DNA of 64,000 bases, from positions 1 to 64,000 of the forward strand of contig MESI01000123.1 of NCBI GenBank assembly GCA_001770935.1, given 5' to 3'. The position numbers were made by a program, and so were the translations under genes. Every line of letters begins with the position of its first letter. Position 1 is the stretch's first letter. Below the pieces are notes generated by a model. The model was given only the letters and a program-made list of their open reading frames with translations, was not told where the DNA came from and searched no databases. Source of the DNA: Burkholderiales bacterium RIFCSPLOWO2_12_FULL_61_40. Its GTDB lineage: Bacteria; Pseudomonadota; Gammaproteobacteria; Burkholderiales; Burkholderiaceae_C. This document shows positions 1-8,315 of this stretch, piece after piece.

Positions 1-19
1 CATACCAAGCACGCTGGCA

Positions 20-115
20 GACTGGGGACGCAGTGGCGTTCAGCGCAGTGAGGTTAAGGAGGAGCCCGCAGGGCGGGGGACACGAACGGAGCTGAATGCC
101 ACTGCGTCCCCAGTC
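20..115. repeat. Large imperfect inverted repeat (25-nt arms)
   Basis: Arms at 20-44 and 91-115 are reverse complements at 24 of 25 positions. The 46-nt loop is G-rich and contains further short GC-rich self-complementary pieces. The arms carry the core GGGGACGCAGTGGC and its complement. No T-run follows, so it is not a simple intrinsic terminator. It could be a REP/MITE-like element or the end of a mobile element outside the window. No convincing coding frame covers it. Confidence 0.7.
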
Positions 116-251
116 CCGAAGTGCCAGAGCCCCGGTGTGCCGACCTTCATCTCACCGGTTCTGAAATTTGCCTTGGATATGGCTGCAATCAGTCTTTTAG
201 AGTCATTCCGTTGCCAAGGCAGGAATGCCAATTTGCCCCAATTTCTTTGAG

Positions 252-309
252 AAAAAACAGCCTCTAGCCCCCGTAGATACTGCGCAATCAGCTACTTAAT
301 TTATAGCAA
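252..309 (-). repeat. Dispersed repeat copy 1 (3'-end of hipA remnant)
   Basis: Read on the minus strand it follows the family pattern GCTAT-N8-GTAGCTG, then TTGCGCAGTATC, then GGGGGCTAGAGGC and a T-run. It matches copy 2 (15418-15476) closely along its length. It lies between the left-edge inverted repeat and the decayed hipA fragment. Together with that inverted repeat it accounts for most of the recognisable content of the gene-less stretch 1-426; I see nothing else there. Confidence 0.75.
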
Positions 310-426
310 TCGAAGGCGGGACGCAGGCAGGGCAATCGCATCTCAATGGATAGCACGCCGACCTGCAGCACCTTTTCCATAGACGCGGGGGTCCAGCACG
401 CGCGGTTGCGCTTGCACTGATGCGCG

Positions 427-897
427 TCATTGAGCCGAGTGTGGCTCCGTGCGGAAGAAACATTCCGGGAGGATGGCGCCGGAAACGTATTCGATGGATC
501 GCTCCTCCTCACGATGGAGGCCAAAGCTTGCGCAGTCCGACAGGAGGTTGTAGACGCTAGCCACGCGGCCATAGCGCCCGACCTCCAGTGCCAGGTCTCG
601 CCGCTCCAAGGAAATGAGCGGAACCGGCACGATGTCGTAGGCCGGGGACAGCCGCCAGCCGCCTGGGGTGCGGAGCATGGCGTGGTTGCGCGGGTGGTCA
701 TCGTTGTTGGTGACCATCGCATTGAAGACCATGCGGCGGAACAGCTCCAGCCTGTCAGCGTCGGGCTTGACTGTATTGGCAACGCCGTGCAGGGTGTCCA
801 GGAGCGCGAGTTTCCAGAGCACGCTCAGGAACGTGCCCAGGGCGATGCCGGGCTCGCCGGTCAATGCCGCAGGCCTGCGCCATATATGACCCGTTGA
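427..897 (-). pseudogene. HipA-family kinase remnant
   Basis: About 145 residues align by eye with the C-terminal half of HipA serine/threonine kinases. The motif FNAMVTNNDDHPRNHAML carries the catalytic-loop D-D-H-x-R-N-H, and LSPAYDIVP corresponds to the metal-binding Y-D-x-x-P. The N-terminal half (HipA-N, P-loop region) is absent: upstream of about 864 the frame reads a short non-HipA-like sequence. The C-terminus also stops early after the helix usually followed by a Trp-containing tail. The only in-frame initiator is a TTG at 864. No hipB-like gene is present next to it. It is best read as a decayed toxin gene, distinct from the intact hipBA at 19800-21457. Confidence 0.65.
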
Positions 898-938
898 ATT
901 GGATAGTGGGTTGTTTTAGGCAATATCACCCATATCCG

Positions 939-1460
939 TCAAACCCTCGCTAAAAGCCATAAGGCACCAAACTCCATACGGTGGCGCCCTGGACGCCCTT
1001 GTGCCGTGGTTGCCAATGCAGCTTGGCCGTCTTCAGGGGATCGGCACGGTGTCAGCAAGGTGATGGCGTTGTCGCTGGGGAGCCAGTGCGACAAGGCCTG
1101 GCAGCCCGTGACATTGCAAATCTCATAGTCCGCGGTGAACTCTGAGCGGGTCAATCGCAGCGCTGCAACCTCCGCGATTTGGGGCGTGTATTCATACCAG
1201 CCATTTTTCAGTACCGCATCGTCCGGGGGCTCCATGCCCGCCGCCGAACCCCGCACCCGGGCTTTCGTGGCCACGAGGCGAGGGGGCACGGCCGGGTCTG
1301 GGCTTGCTTGCACCAGATAGTCTTCTTCCCAGCGCACCTTTTCAATGGAGTGGGTCCAGGCCAGCGTGACACGCTCGCCTGGCACAAAGACCGGCGCAGG
1401 CGGCGGGTCTGCTTGAGCGGACACCGCCAGTGCCAGACAAATGCCGAGGAGGCTGCTCAC
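939..1460 (-). CDS. DUF1850 family protein, TRAP-operon accessory
   Basis: A 173-residue protein starting with GTG, beginning with a hydrophobic, signal-like segment (residues 1-17) followed by a proline-rich start to the mature part. The motif LAWTHSIEKVRWEEDYLV, an acidic Gly-Met-Glu region and a Trp-Tyr-Glu-Tyr segment fit the DUF1850 family. Genes of this family are commonly found directly beside fused TRAP permeases. Here the start lies 15 nt after the permease stop, so it should be co-transcribed and translationally linked. A periplasmic or envelope accessory role in TAXI-TRAP transport is inferred from context; the biochemical role is unknown to me. Confidence 0.75.
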   Translation of the reverse strand: MSSLLGICLALAVSAQADPPPAPVFVPGERVTLAWTHSIEKVRWEEDYLVQASPDPAVPPRLVATKARVRGSAAGMEPPDDAVLKNGWYEYTPQIAEVAALRLTRSEFTADYEICNVTGCQALSHWLPSDNAITLLTPCRSPEDGQAALATTAQGRPGRHRMEFGALWLLARV

Positions 1461-1475
1461 GCGGCGGCCCCAGTC

Positions 1476-3515
1476 TTAGCGGGCGGCGACCAGCGTGGCC
1501 TGCTGGCGGCTGCGCCAATAGTGCCAGGCCACAAAGGCGCCTACGCCGGCCAGACCCAGCTCGTCGGTCATGGGCAGTGCCACCACCAGCAAGCTGGCAG
1601 ACGCAATGGCCACCACGCGCTCGGCCCAGTTCAGGCGGGCAAACAGGAAGCCGATGGCACCAGCGCCCCACATGGCAATGGCGACGAGGGCCTTGAACAC
1701 AATCCACGTCGTGTCCATCCAGTCGCCGCTTTGCAGCATCAACGCCGGGCTGTACACCGCCATGAACGGCACGATAAAGCCCGCAATGGCGACACGAATC
1801 GCCTGCATGCTGATTTTCAAGCCGCTTTCACGCGCAATGGGGGCTGCCGCAAACGCGGCCAGCGCCACGGGGGGCGTCAGGTCGGCCATGATGCCGAAGT
1901 AGAAAACAAACATGTGCGAGACGATCAGCGGCACGCCCAGTTGCAGCAGCACAGGCGCTGCCAGCGAGCTGGTGATGATGTAGTTGGGAATGGTGGGAAT
2001 GCCCATGCCCAGCACCAGGCAGGTGACCATGGTGAGAAAGAGGGCCAAAAACAGGCTTTTTTCACCAATCGCAATGATGTGTCCGCCCAGCTCGGCGGCC
2101 ACGCCGGTCAGGTTGATCATGCCGATGATCACGCCCACCAGGGCGCAGGCAATGGCCACGGGCAGCGCGTGGCGTGCGCCGTCCACCAGCGCCGTCACGG
2201 CGAGTTGACGGGCATCGGCGCCCACGCGGCGGGCGTAGGTCAGGGCGATCAAGAGGGCCACCAGCACAAAGAAGGCGCCCACGCCAAACTGGAAGAAGCC
2301 CGAGCACGCCAGGCCCAGCAGCACCCAGAACAAGCCGCGCAAGGCCAGGCTCTTGACGCCGGTCAGCACCGCGGCACCAAAAATCAGGATGGCCGTCAGG
2401 CCCAGGCCCACCGTGCCCGAGAACAGCGGCGTGTAGCCTGAAAACAGCAGCGTCACCAATCCGGCCAGCGGGAGCAGCAGGTACCAGCGTTCGCGCACGG
2501 CGGTCCAGGGGTTCGGGCAGTCTTCCTTGGCCATGCCCAGCAGGCCTTTGTGGCCGGCTTCCAGGTGCACCATCCAGAAGGCGGTGACGAAATACAAAAT
2601 GGCGGGAATGACGGCCGCCTTGACGATCTCGATGTAAGGCACGTTGATGGTTTCCGCCATGATGAACGCCACGGCGCCCATGACCGGCGGCATGATTTGC
2701 CCGCCCATGCTGGCCGTGGCCTCCACGCCCCCTGCAAACGCAGAGCTGTAGCCAAAGCGTTTCATCAGTGGGATGGTGAACTGGCCCGTGGTGACCACAT
2801 TGGCCACGCCCGAACCGCTGATGGTGCCCATCAGGCCCGAGGAGATCACGGCCACCTTGGCCGGACCACCACGCGTATGGCCCACGGTGCCCAGCGCAAA
2901 GTCGGTGAAGAGCTTGATCATGCCGGCCTGCTCCAGAAAGGAGCCAAACAGGATGAACAAGAAGATGTAGGTGGACGACACATAGGTGGGTGTGCCGTAA
3001 ATGCCCTCGGTGCCAAAACCCAGGGTGCTGACAATCTGGTCCAACCCAAAACCGCGGTGCGCCAAGGCCCCCGGCAGGTACTGGCCCAACATGCCGTAGA
3101 GCAAAAAGCTGGCGCAAATCACCGGCAAGCCCCAGCCCATGGCGCGTCGGGCCGCCTCAAACACCAGCGCCACCGTGACCACGCCGATCACCCAGTCGGC
3201 GGTGGTGAGCTCACCCGCGCGCTGGGTCAGGTCGGCCTCAAACACCCATTGGTACAGGCCAAAGGCGAAGCCGGTCAGGCCCAACACCCAACCCAGGGCA
3301 CGCCAGAAGGCTGAGCGTCCGCCCATGGGCGGGTGGATGGCAAAAATCATCAGCAGCACAAAGCCGACGTGAATGGCGCGGATGACCAGGCTGGACAGCG
3401 GGTGAAACGCGGCCATCCAGAGTTGGTAGCTCGAAAACAGAATGGCGATCCAGAAAATAGCGCCTGTCAGTGGCGCGCGCGATGTCTCATCGGAACTGGT
3501 GTTGGGTTCGTTCAT
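1476..3515 (-). CDS. TRAP transporter permease, fused small and large subunits (TAXI type)
   Basis: A 679-residue, highly hydrophobic protein with about 18 predicted membrane segments. The N-terminal quarter corresponds to the small (DctQ-like) part and the rest to the DctM-like large subunit (4TM/12TM fusion). Typical DctM motifs include SSGLMGTISGSGVANVVTTG and GMGIPTIPNYII. It would couple substrate import to an ion gradient, receiving substrate from the TAXI binding protein encoded just upstream. The ATG at 3515 is preceded by AAGAGG. It lies 73 nt after the binding-protein stop, with a strong hairpin in the gap (3538-3567) that may adjust expression ratios. The DUF1850 gene follows. Confidence 0.92.
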   Translation of the reverse strand: MNEPNTSSDETSRAPLTGAIFWIAILFSSYQLWMAAFHPLSSLVIRAIHVGFVLLMIFAIHPPMGGRSAFWRALGWVLGLTGFAFGLYQWVFEADLTQRAGELTTADWVIGVVTVALVFEAARRAMGWGLPVICASFLLYGMLGQYLPGALAHRGFGLDQIVSTLGFGTEGIYGTPTYVSSTYIFLFILFGSFLEQAGMIKLFTDFALGTVGHTRGGPAKVAVISSGLMGTISGSGVANVVTTGQFTIPLMKRFGYSSAFAGGVEATASMGGQIMPPVMGAVAFIMAETINVPYIEIVKAAVIPAILYFVTAFWMVHLEAGHKGLLGMAKEDCPNPWTAVRERWYLLLPLAGLVTLLFSGYTPLFSGTVGLGLTAILIFGAAVLTGVKSLALRGLFWVLLGLACSGFFQFGVGAFFVLVALLIALTYARRVGADARQLAVTALVDGARHALPVAIACALVGVIIGMINLTGVAAELGGHIIAIGEKSLFLALFLTMVTCLVLGMGIPTIPNYIITSSLAAPVLLQLGVPLIVSHMFVFYFGIMADLTPPVALAAFAAAPIARESGLKISMQAIRVAIAGFIVPFMAVYSPALMLQSGDWMDTTWIVFKALVAIAMWGAGAIGFLFARLNWAERVVAIASASLLVVALPMTDELGLAGVGAFVAWHYWRSRQQATLVAAR

Positions 3516-3537
3516 GGGTGCCTCTTGATGAAGGGGG

Positions 3538-3567
3538 CGAACCGACCCCGCCGTGGGGGTCGGTTCG
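3538..3567. promoter_or_regulatory. Intercistronic hairpin between TAXI and permease genes
   Basis: Twelve-nucleotide perfect arms (CGAACCGACCCC and GGGGTCGGTTCG) separated by 6 nt lie between the binding-protein stop (3589) and the permease start (3515). No T-run follows on the transcribed (minus) strand, so it is more likely an RNA-stabilising or partial-attenuation structure. Higher levels of binding protein than permease are typical for such operons; that function here is inferred. Confidence 0.6.
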
Positions 3568-3588
3568 GAGGAAGGAGGTTAAGCGTGC

Positions 3589-4536
3589 TTACTTGACCAG
3601 GCCCACTTCTTTGTAATAGCGCTCGGCACCGGGGTGCAGGGGAATCGGCATGCCCTTGATGGCGTTCTCACGCTTGATGACCTTGGCCGAATTGTGGGCC
3701 GCGTACAGTGAGTTCAGGTTCTCGTACATGGACTTGGTCATCTGGTAAGCCAACTCGTCCGACACCCCCGAGTGGGTCACCAAAAAGTTGGGAATCGCGG
3801 CCGTGGCAATGTCCGTGGTCTGACCGGTGTACGTATTGGCCGGAATGACGGCGGTCTGGTAAGCCGCATCACCCACCTTGGCCACCACATCGGCGGGCAC
3901 CGGAATCACGATGATCTTCACCGCAGTGGCCAAATCACGGATCGACGCCACGCCCAGTCCGGCGGACTGCAAGGTCGCATCGAGCTGGCGGTTCTTCATC
4001 AACTCCACGGACTCGCCAAACGCCAGATACTCCACCTTGGCCAGGTCGGCGTAATTGATCCCAGCCGCTTTGAAAATGGCGCGGGCATTCAACTCGGTGC
4101 CCGATTTGGCCGCCCCCACGGAAATGCGCTTGCCCTTCAAATCAGCCAGCGTCTTGATGCCGGAATCCGCTCCGGCCACGATCTGGATGTAATTGCTGTA
4201 CGTGCCCGAGAGGCCACGCAGCTTGTCCAGTTTTGTCTTGAAGCCCGCTTCTTCTTTGCCCTGCCAGGCGTCAGACACCGAGTCGGCCAGCGCCAGCGCC
4301 AACTCACCGCGCCCGGCCTGCAGCAGGTTGAGGTTTTCCGCGGAGGCTTTGGTGACCTGTGCGGTGGAGCGCACATTGGGAATGGCCTTGGCATAGATCT
4401 GGGACAGGGCCACGCCCATGGGGTAATACACGCCGCTTTGGCCGCCCGTCAGCACGTTGACGAACTGTTGTTGGGCCAGGGCGTGGCTCGCTCCGGCGAC
4501 GATCAGGGCGCTGGCGAGTAGGTGTTTCAGTTTCAT
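3589..4536 (-). CDS. TAXI family TRAP transporter solute-binding subunit
   Basis: A 315-residue periplasmic binding protein with a clear Sec signal peptide (MKLKHLLASALIVAGASHALA). It has the TAXI-family motifs TGGQSGVYYPMG near the mature N-terminus, RSTAQVTKASAENLNLL, ISVGAAKSGTELNA and a C-terminal HPGAERYYKE. The start at 4536 is chosen because GGAG precedes it by 7 nt; the longer open frame upstream lacks a signal peptide. It is the first gene of the TRAP operon and has a sigma-54 promoter about 50-75 nt upstream. The substrate is unknown. The neighbouring hydroxyacid dehydrogenase and DctB/DctD-like regulators suggest an organic or hydroxy acid. Confidence 0.92.
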   Translation of the reverse strand: MKLKHLLASALIVAGASHALAQQQFVNVLTGGQSGVYYPMGVALSQIYAKAIPNVRSTAQVTKASAENLNLLQAGRGELALALADSVSDAWQGKEEAGFKTKLDKLRGLSGTYSNYIQIVAGADSGIKTLADLKGKRISVGAAKSGTELNARAIFKAAGINYADLAKVEYLAFGESVELMKNRQLDATLQSAGLGVASIRDLATAVKIIVIPVPADVVAKVGDAAYQTAVIPANTYTGQTTDIATAAIPNFLVTHSGVSDELAYQMTKSMYENLNSLYAAHNSAKVIKRENAIKGMPIPLHPGAERYYKEVGLVK

Positions 4537-4595
4537 TGTTGTCTCCATCAGGTTGTGTTTATGACGCCGTGTTGCGTTCACGGCAGCTTTGTCTA

Positions 4596-4612
4596 CGCAA
4601 TATGCTTGCCAA
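4596..4612 (-). promoter_or_regulatory. Sigma-54 (-24/-12) promoter of the TRAP operon
   Basis: On the minus strand the sequence TTGGCAAGCATATTGCG matches the RpoN consensus TTGGCACG-N4-TTGC with one mismatch outside the invariant GG and GC. Spacing between GG and GC is correct. It lies about 60 nt upstream of the TAXI start codon, leaving a short leader. A NtrC-family activator (6972-8315) with an intact GAFTGA sigma-54 contact motif is encoded in the same cluster, which supports function. Upstream activator sites are not clearly identifiable. Confidence 0.75.
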
Positions 4613-4726
4613 GGCGTGATCCGCGCCAAGTCATTGATTTCATTGGGCGCGCGGGCCGATGGTGTGCGGTTTTCCGGAATTCAGGCGCGGTCTTGGCTGG
4701 TCGCCCGCACGCGCTGGCTGTTGCAC

Positions 4727-5953
4727 TCATCGCGTCATCACCAGGCACTCGGGGGTGAGTTCGGCGCACCGGTTCACACCCAGCATGGCCATGTTGCGGT
4801 CCACCTCGTCGCGCAGCAGCGAGATGGCGTGCAGCACGCCGGCCGTGGACGCCACGGCGGCGGCGTAGTTGAAGGGGCGGCCCACAAAAACCATGCGCGC
4901 GCCCAGGGCCAGCGCCTTGAGCACGTCTGAGCCGCGGCGAAACCCGCTGTCAATCAGCACCGGCATGTCGCCCACGGCCTGCACCACCGGGGCCAGCAGA
5001 CGCAGCGGGGAAGCCGCACCGTCCAATTGACGCCCGCCATGGTTGGACAGGATGATGGCGTCGGCCCCGTGCGCCTGGGCCTTGCGCGCATCGGCCACGC
5101 TGAGAATGCCCTTGATGACCAGCGGCCCCGGCCATTGTCGGCGAATCTGCGCCAGATGGCCCCAATTCAGGTGATCCCGGGCCGAGAAATCGCGCTGCAC
5201 ATGCCTGGACACAATGGGCGCGCCACGGGTGGCAAACGAGTTTTCAAAATGCGGCATGCCGTGGTTCAGCCAGGTGCGCAGCAACGTGCCCACCAGCCAG
5301 GACGGGCGGGTGAGGCCGTCCCAGGCCAGGCGCAGACTGGGGTGCAACGGGGTGGAGAATCCGGTGCGCACATTGTTCTCCCGGTTGGCGGCCACGGGAA
5401 TGTCCACCGTGACGACCAGTGTCTTGAACCCCGCCTGCGCCACCCGGGCCACCAGGGCCTCGATGCGCGCCGGGTCGCCTGGCAGGTAGGCCTGAAACCA
5501 GGTGCTGGGGGCGGCCTGGGCCACGGTTTCCATGGGTATCAGGGAGGTGCCGCTCATGATCGAGACGATGCCCGCCTGGCTGGCGGCCTCCGCCAGCACC
5601 AAGTCGCCCCGGTAGGTGGACAAGGCATGAATGCCCATGGGCGCAATGCCAAAAGGGCTGCTGTAACGCTGGCCAAACAGCTCCACCGCCTGGCTGCGTT
5701 GGGACACATCCACCAGCGTGCGGGTGGTGAAGCCGTAGTCGTCAAATACGCTGCGGTTGTCCTGGAGCGAGCGGTTGTCTTCGGCGGCGCCGGCAATGTA
5801 GCCAAAAATCGGGCGCGGCAGCTGGCGGCGTGCCTTTGCCTCGAAGTCCGTCAGGCACAGCACATCGCGCAGCACGCGAGGCAGCCGCTGGCTGCGGGCA
5901 AGGCTGGGGGGCTGGGTCACATTCCGGGCGTGCGAGGGGGTTGAATCGGTCAT
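4727..5953 (-). CDS. FMN-dependent alpha-hydroxy acid dehydrogenase/oxidase (LldD family)
   Basis: A 408-residue member of the FMN-dependent hydroxyacid dehydrogenase family (L-lactate dehydrogenase, lactate 2-monooxygenase, mandelate dehydrogenase). It carries YIAGAAEDNRS near the N-terminus, the active-site SNHGGRQLDGA with the catalytic His, and the FMN-phosphate segment DSGFRRGSDVLKALALGARMVFVGRP. The start at 5953 fits the family N-terminus; the open frame extends further but runs into the divergent regulatory region. It lies upstream of the TRAP genes on the same strand and diverges from a LysR gene. The substrate cannot be read from sequence. Uptake by the TRAP system followed by oxidation to a 2-oxoacid is a reasonable inference. 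Confidence 0.88.
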   Translation of the reverse strand: MTDSTPSHARNVTQPPSLARSQRLPRVLRDVLCLTDFEAKARRQLPRPIFGYIAGAAEDNRSLQDNRSVFDDYGFTTRTLVDVSQRSQAVELFGQRYSSPFGIAPMGIHALSTYRGDLVLAEAASQAGIVSIMSGTSLIPMETVAQAAPSTWFQAYLPGDPARIEALVARVAQAGFKTLVVTVDIPVAANRENNVRTGFSTPLHPSLRLAWDGLTRPSWLVGTLLRTWLNHGMPHFENSFATRGAPIVSRHVQRDFSARDHLNWGHLAQIRRQWPGPLVIKGILSVADARKAQAHGADAIILSNHGGRQLDGAASPLRLLAPVVQAVGDMPVLIDSGFRRGSDVLKALALGARMVFVGRPFNYAAAVASTAGVLHAISLLRDEVDRNMAMLGVNRCAELTPECLVMTR

Positions 5954-6015
5954 GGGAGGGTGTGGCGCGTGAATGAAGTCACCGCACTGTAAAACCGCTT
6001 TTTGTTTCCACAAAG

Positions 6016-6037
6016 CGATATATTTGAAAGAATATCG
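6016..6037. promoter_or_regulatory. Probable LysR operator between divergent genes
   Basis: A dyad CGATAT-N10-ATATCG sits in the 106-nt gap between the hydroxyacid dehydrogenase start (5953) and the LysR start (6060). It contains a T-N11-A LysR-type core. It lies 23 nt upstream of the lysR ATG. Location and symmetry suggest autoregulation and control of the divergent gene. Confidence 0.6.
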
Positions 6038-6059
6038 TTCGACAAAAAGAAACAAGATC

Positions 6060-6965
6060 ATGACTCAGCCCACGCTCAAGCAACTCGAAGCGTTTTACAG
6101 CGCCGCCACCTGCGCCAACTTTGCCACGGCGGCTGAGCGCCTGCACCTGTCGGTGTCATCCTTGTCCAAACGGCTGGTAGAACTGGAACTGGCGTTGGGG
6201 CATACGCTGTTTGACCGCAGCGGCCACCGGGCGGTGTTGAGTGCCGCCGGCACCCGCTTGCTGGCCCCCGCCCTGTCGGTGCTGGACGCCGTGGCCGCCT
6301 TGCAGGGGACCTTCAGCGCGGCGGCGGGGCTCAGCGGCCGTTGTCGCTTCGGCGTGGGCGAGTTGTCGGCACTGACCTGGCTGCCTCGTTTTGTGGCCCG
6401 CATCCGAGAGCAGCACCCCGGCTTGTTGGTGGAACCTTGTGTGGATGTGGGGGCGGTGCTGGAGCGCCGGGTCGAAAAAGGCGAGCTGGACTTTGCCGTG
6501 ATTGCTGGTCGTTCATCAAGCAGCCAGATGCTGTCCCAGCCGGTGGGTGTGGCCAGGTTTGCCTGGATGGCCGCGCCGCAGGTGGCTGGTCCGGACGGCT
6601 GGCTCACCCCCGCACTGCTGCAGCGCTGGCCGCTGATCACGCTGCCGGCCGGGGCCGGAACCACCCGCATTCTGGATGACTGGATGCTGGCGCAGGGGTT
6701 CACGCTGGCGCCGCTCCAGCGCATTGAATGCAATCATTGGGCGGCCATTGCCGGCATGCTGCGCGAAGGTTTGGGGATTGGGTTTTTGCCGGAATGCTGG
6801 GCCAGCGCCCCGGCCAGCACGCGGCCGCTTCAGGTGCTGGCCAGCCAGCCGCCGCTGGCATCCTTGCACTATGCGTTCCAGTGGCGGCGGGATGATTGCC
6901 GTGAACTGATCCGGGTGATGCGCGAGTTGGTAAGCCCTTGCGTGGATTTCTCCGCCCCCGTGTGA
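6060..6965 (+). CDS. LysR family transcriptional regulator
   Basis: A 301-residue LysR regulator. The N-terminal winged HTH spans residues 1-60 (LKQLEAFYSAATCANFATAAERLHLSVSSLSKRLVELE) and is followed by a substrate-binding domain starting at about residue 90 (GRCRFGVGELSALTWLPRFV). The ATG at 6060 was chosen because the HTH begins right after it; the upstream open frame covers the operator. It is divergent from the FMN hydroxyacid dehydrogenase with a good dyad between them, so it probably responds to that enzyme's substrate or product. The 3' end converges on the response-regulator gene with a 6-nt gap. Confidence 0.9.
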   Translation: MTQPTLKQLEAFYSAATCANFATAAERLHLSVSSLSKRLVELELALGHTLFDRSGHRAVLSAAGTRLLAPALSVLDAVAALQGTFSAAAGLSGRCRFGVGELSALTWLPRFVARIREQHPGLLVEPCVDVGAVLERRVEKGELDFAVIAGRSSSSQMLSQPVGVARFAWMAAPQVAGPDGWLTPALLQRWPLITLPAGAGTTRILDDWMLAQGFTLAPLQRIECNHWAAIAGMLREGLGIGFLPECWASAPASTRPLQVLASQPPLASLHYAFQWRRDDCRELIRVMRELVSPCVDFSAPV

Positions 6966-6971
6966 GGCGCC

Positions 6972-8315
6972 TCAAGTCACGGGGCGATAGCGGGTGGGGT
7001 CAATGGCGTAGCGGGCGACTTTGTCGTACAGGGTTTTTCGTGGCAGCTTGAGGCGTTCAGCCGCCAGGGTGACACTGCCCGCGTGGGCCATCAGGGCCTG
7101 GACAATCAGGTGTTTTTCAAAAACCTCCAGCTGCAGCGACAAGGCCGGCGCATCGGTGATCCCGGTACTTGACGGGCTGACGTCGCCCTCAAGCCCCAGA
7201 CACAGGCGGTCTGCCACATTTTTCAGCTCTCGCACATTGCCGGGCCAGTCGTGGCCCTGCCAGGCGGCCATTTGCACCTCGCTCCAGCGCGGTGCGGGGA
7301 CGCCATAGCGGTTAGCGGCGTGGCGCACAAGGTGGGCCATCAGCAGGGGGATGTCCTCGCGCCGCTCTCGCACCGGGGGCAGGGTGATGCTGGCCACATG
7401 CAGCCGGTAATACAGGTCGGCACGAAAGCGGCCCAGCTCGGACTGGATTTTCAAGTCGTCCTTGGTGGCGGCGATCACCCGGCAGTCAATCGAAATCGAC
7501 TCGTTGCCGCCCAGCCGCTCCAGTCGGCGTTCCTGCAATACACGCAGCATCTTGACCTGCTGGGACAAGGGCAAGCTCTCGATTTCATCCAGAAACACCG
7601 TGCCACCCCGGGCGTGTTCCAGTTTGCCAATGCGCTTGCGGGCCGCACCGGTGAAGGCGCCCGCCTCATGGCCAAACATTTCGCTTTCAAAAATGGATTC
7701 CGGCAGTGCGCCGCAGTTAATGGCCACAAACGGCCCGCGCCGCCCCGAGGCTTTGTGCAGCGCATGCGCCACCACCTCTTTGCCGGTGCCGGTTTCGCCC
7801 TGAATCAAGACGTCCACCTGCGTGGGGCCCAGGGCGGCAATGCGGCGCTTGGCCTCTTTCATGGCCGGCGTCTGTCCAATCAGGTCACTGTCACTCTGGG
7901 CGGCGAGCAGGGCCTGCAAGCGCCGGTTCTCCAGCACCAGATGGCGCTTTTCAAGCGCCCGGCGAGTCACCTCGGTGAGCCGGTCCGACGAGAACGGCTT
8001 TTCCAGAAAATCATAGGCACCGTTGTGCATCGCGTCCACCGCCATGCGAATGTCGCCATGGCCGGTCATCAGAATCACGGGCACCTCGCTGTCCAGCGCC
8101 CGCACCTGGCGCAACAACTCGAAACCGTCGGCACCGGGCAGGCGGATGTCGCTGATCACGGTATCGGGCTGGTGGCTGGCCAGGCATTGCAGCGCCGCCT
8201 CGGCGTCTGTGGCGGTTAGCACGGTCATGCCGGCCAGACTCAGGGCCTGTTCGGCGCCCAGCAGCACCAGCGGATCATCTTCAACAAGCAACACAGTCAT
8301 GGCTGAATTATTCAT
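6972..8315 (-). CDS. dctD: Sigma-54-dependent response regulator, DctD/NtrC type
   Basis: A 447-residue NtrC-family activator with three domains. The receiver (residues 6-120) has an acidic pair after VLLVEDD, a phospho-acceptor Asp at about 56 in VISDIRLPGADG, and Lys in FLEKPF. The AAA+ domain (about 150-380) has Walker A GETGTGKE and the sigma-54 contact loop GAFTGA. A Fis-type HTH lies at the C-terminus (VTLAAERLKLPRKTLYDKV). The start at 8315 overlaps the kinase stop; an alternative Met at 8300 would also fit. Encoded directly after the DctB-like kinase, it is the likely activator of the sigma-54 promoter at 4596-4612. The symbol reflects architecture; the ligand may not be C4-dicarboxylate. 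Confidence 0.88.
   Translation of the reverse strand: MNNSAMTVLLVEDDPLVLLGAEQALSLAGMTVLTATDAEAALQCLASHQPDTVISDIRLPGADGFELLRQVRALDSEVPVILMTGHGDIRMAVDAMHNGAYDFLEKPFSSDRLTEVTRRALEKRHLVLENRRLQALLAAQSDSDLIGQTPAMKEAKRRIAALGPTQVDVLIQGETGTGKEVVAHALHKASGRRGPFVAINCGALPESIFESEMFGHEAGAFTGAARKRIGKLEHARGGTVFLDEIESLPLSQQVKMLRVLQERRLERLGGNESISIDCRVIAATKDDLKIQSELGRFRADLYYRLHVASITLPPVRERREDIPLLMAHLVRHAANRYGVPAPRWSEVQMAAWQGHDWPGNVRELKNVADRLCLGLEGDVSPSSTGITDAPALSLQLEVFEKHLIVQALMAHAGSVTLAAERLKLPRKTLYDKVARYAIDPTRYRPVT

Noticed and set aside
1179-2441. 420-codon open frame on the plus strand
   Set aside because: It runs antisense to the TRAP permease, whose membrane segments and motifs are unmistakable; the frame is His/Gln/Arg-rich low-complexity typical of high-GC shadows.
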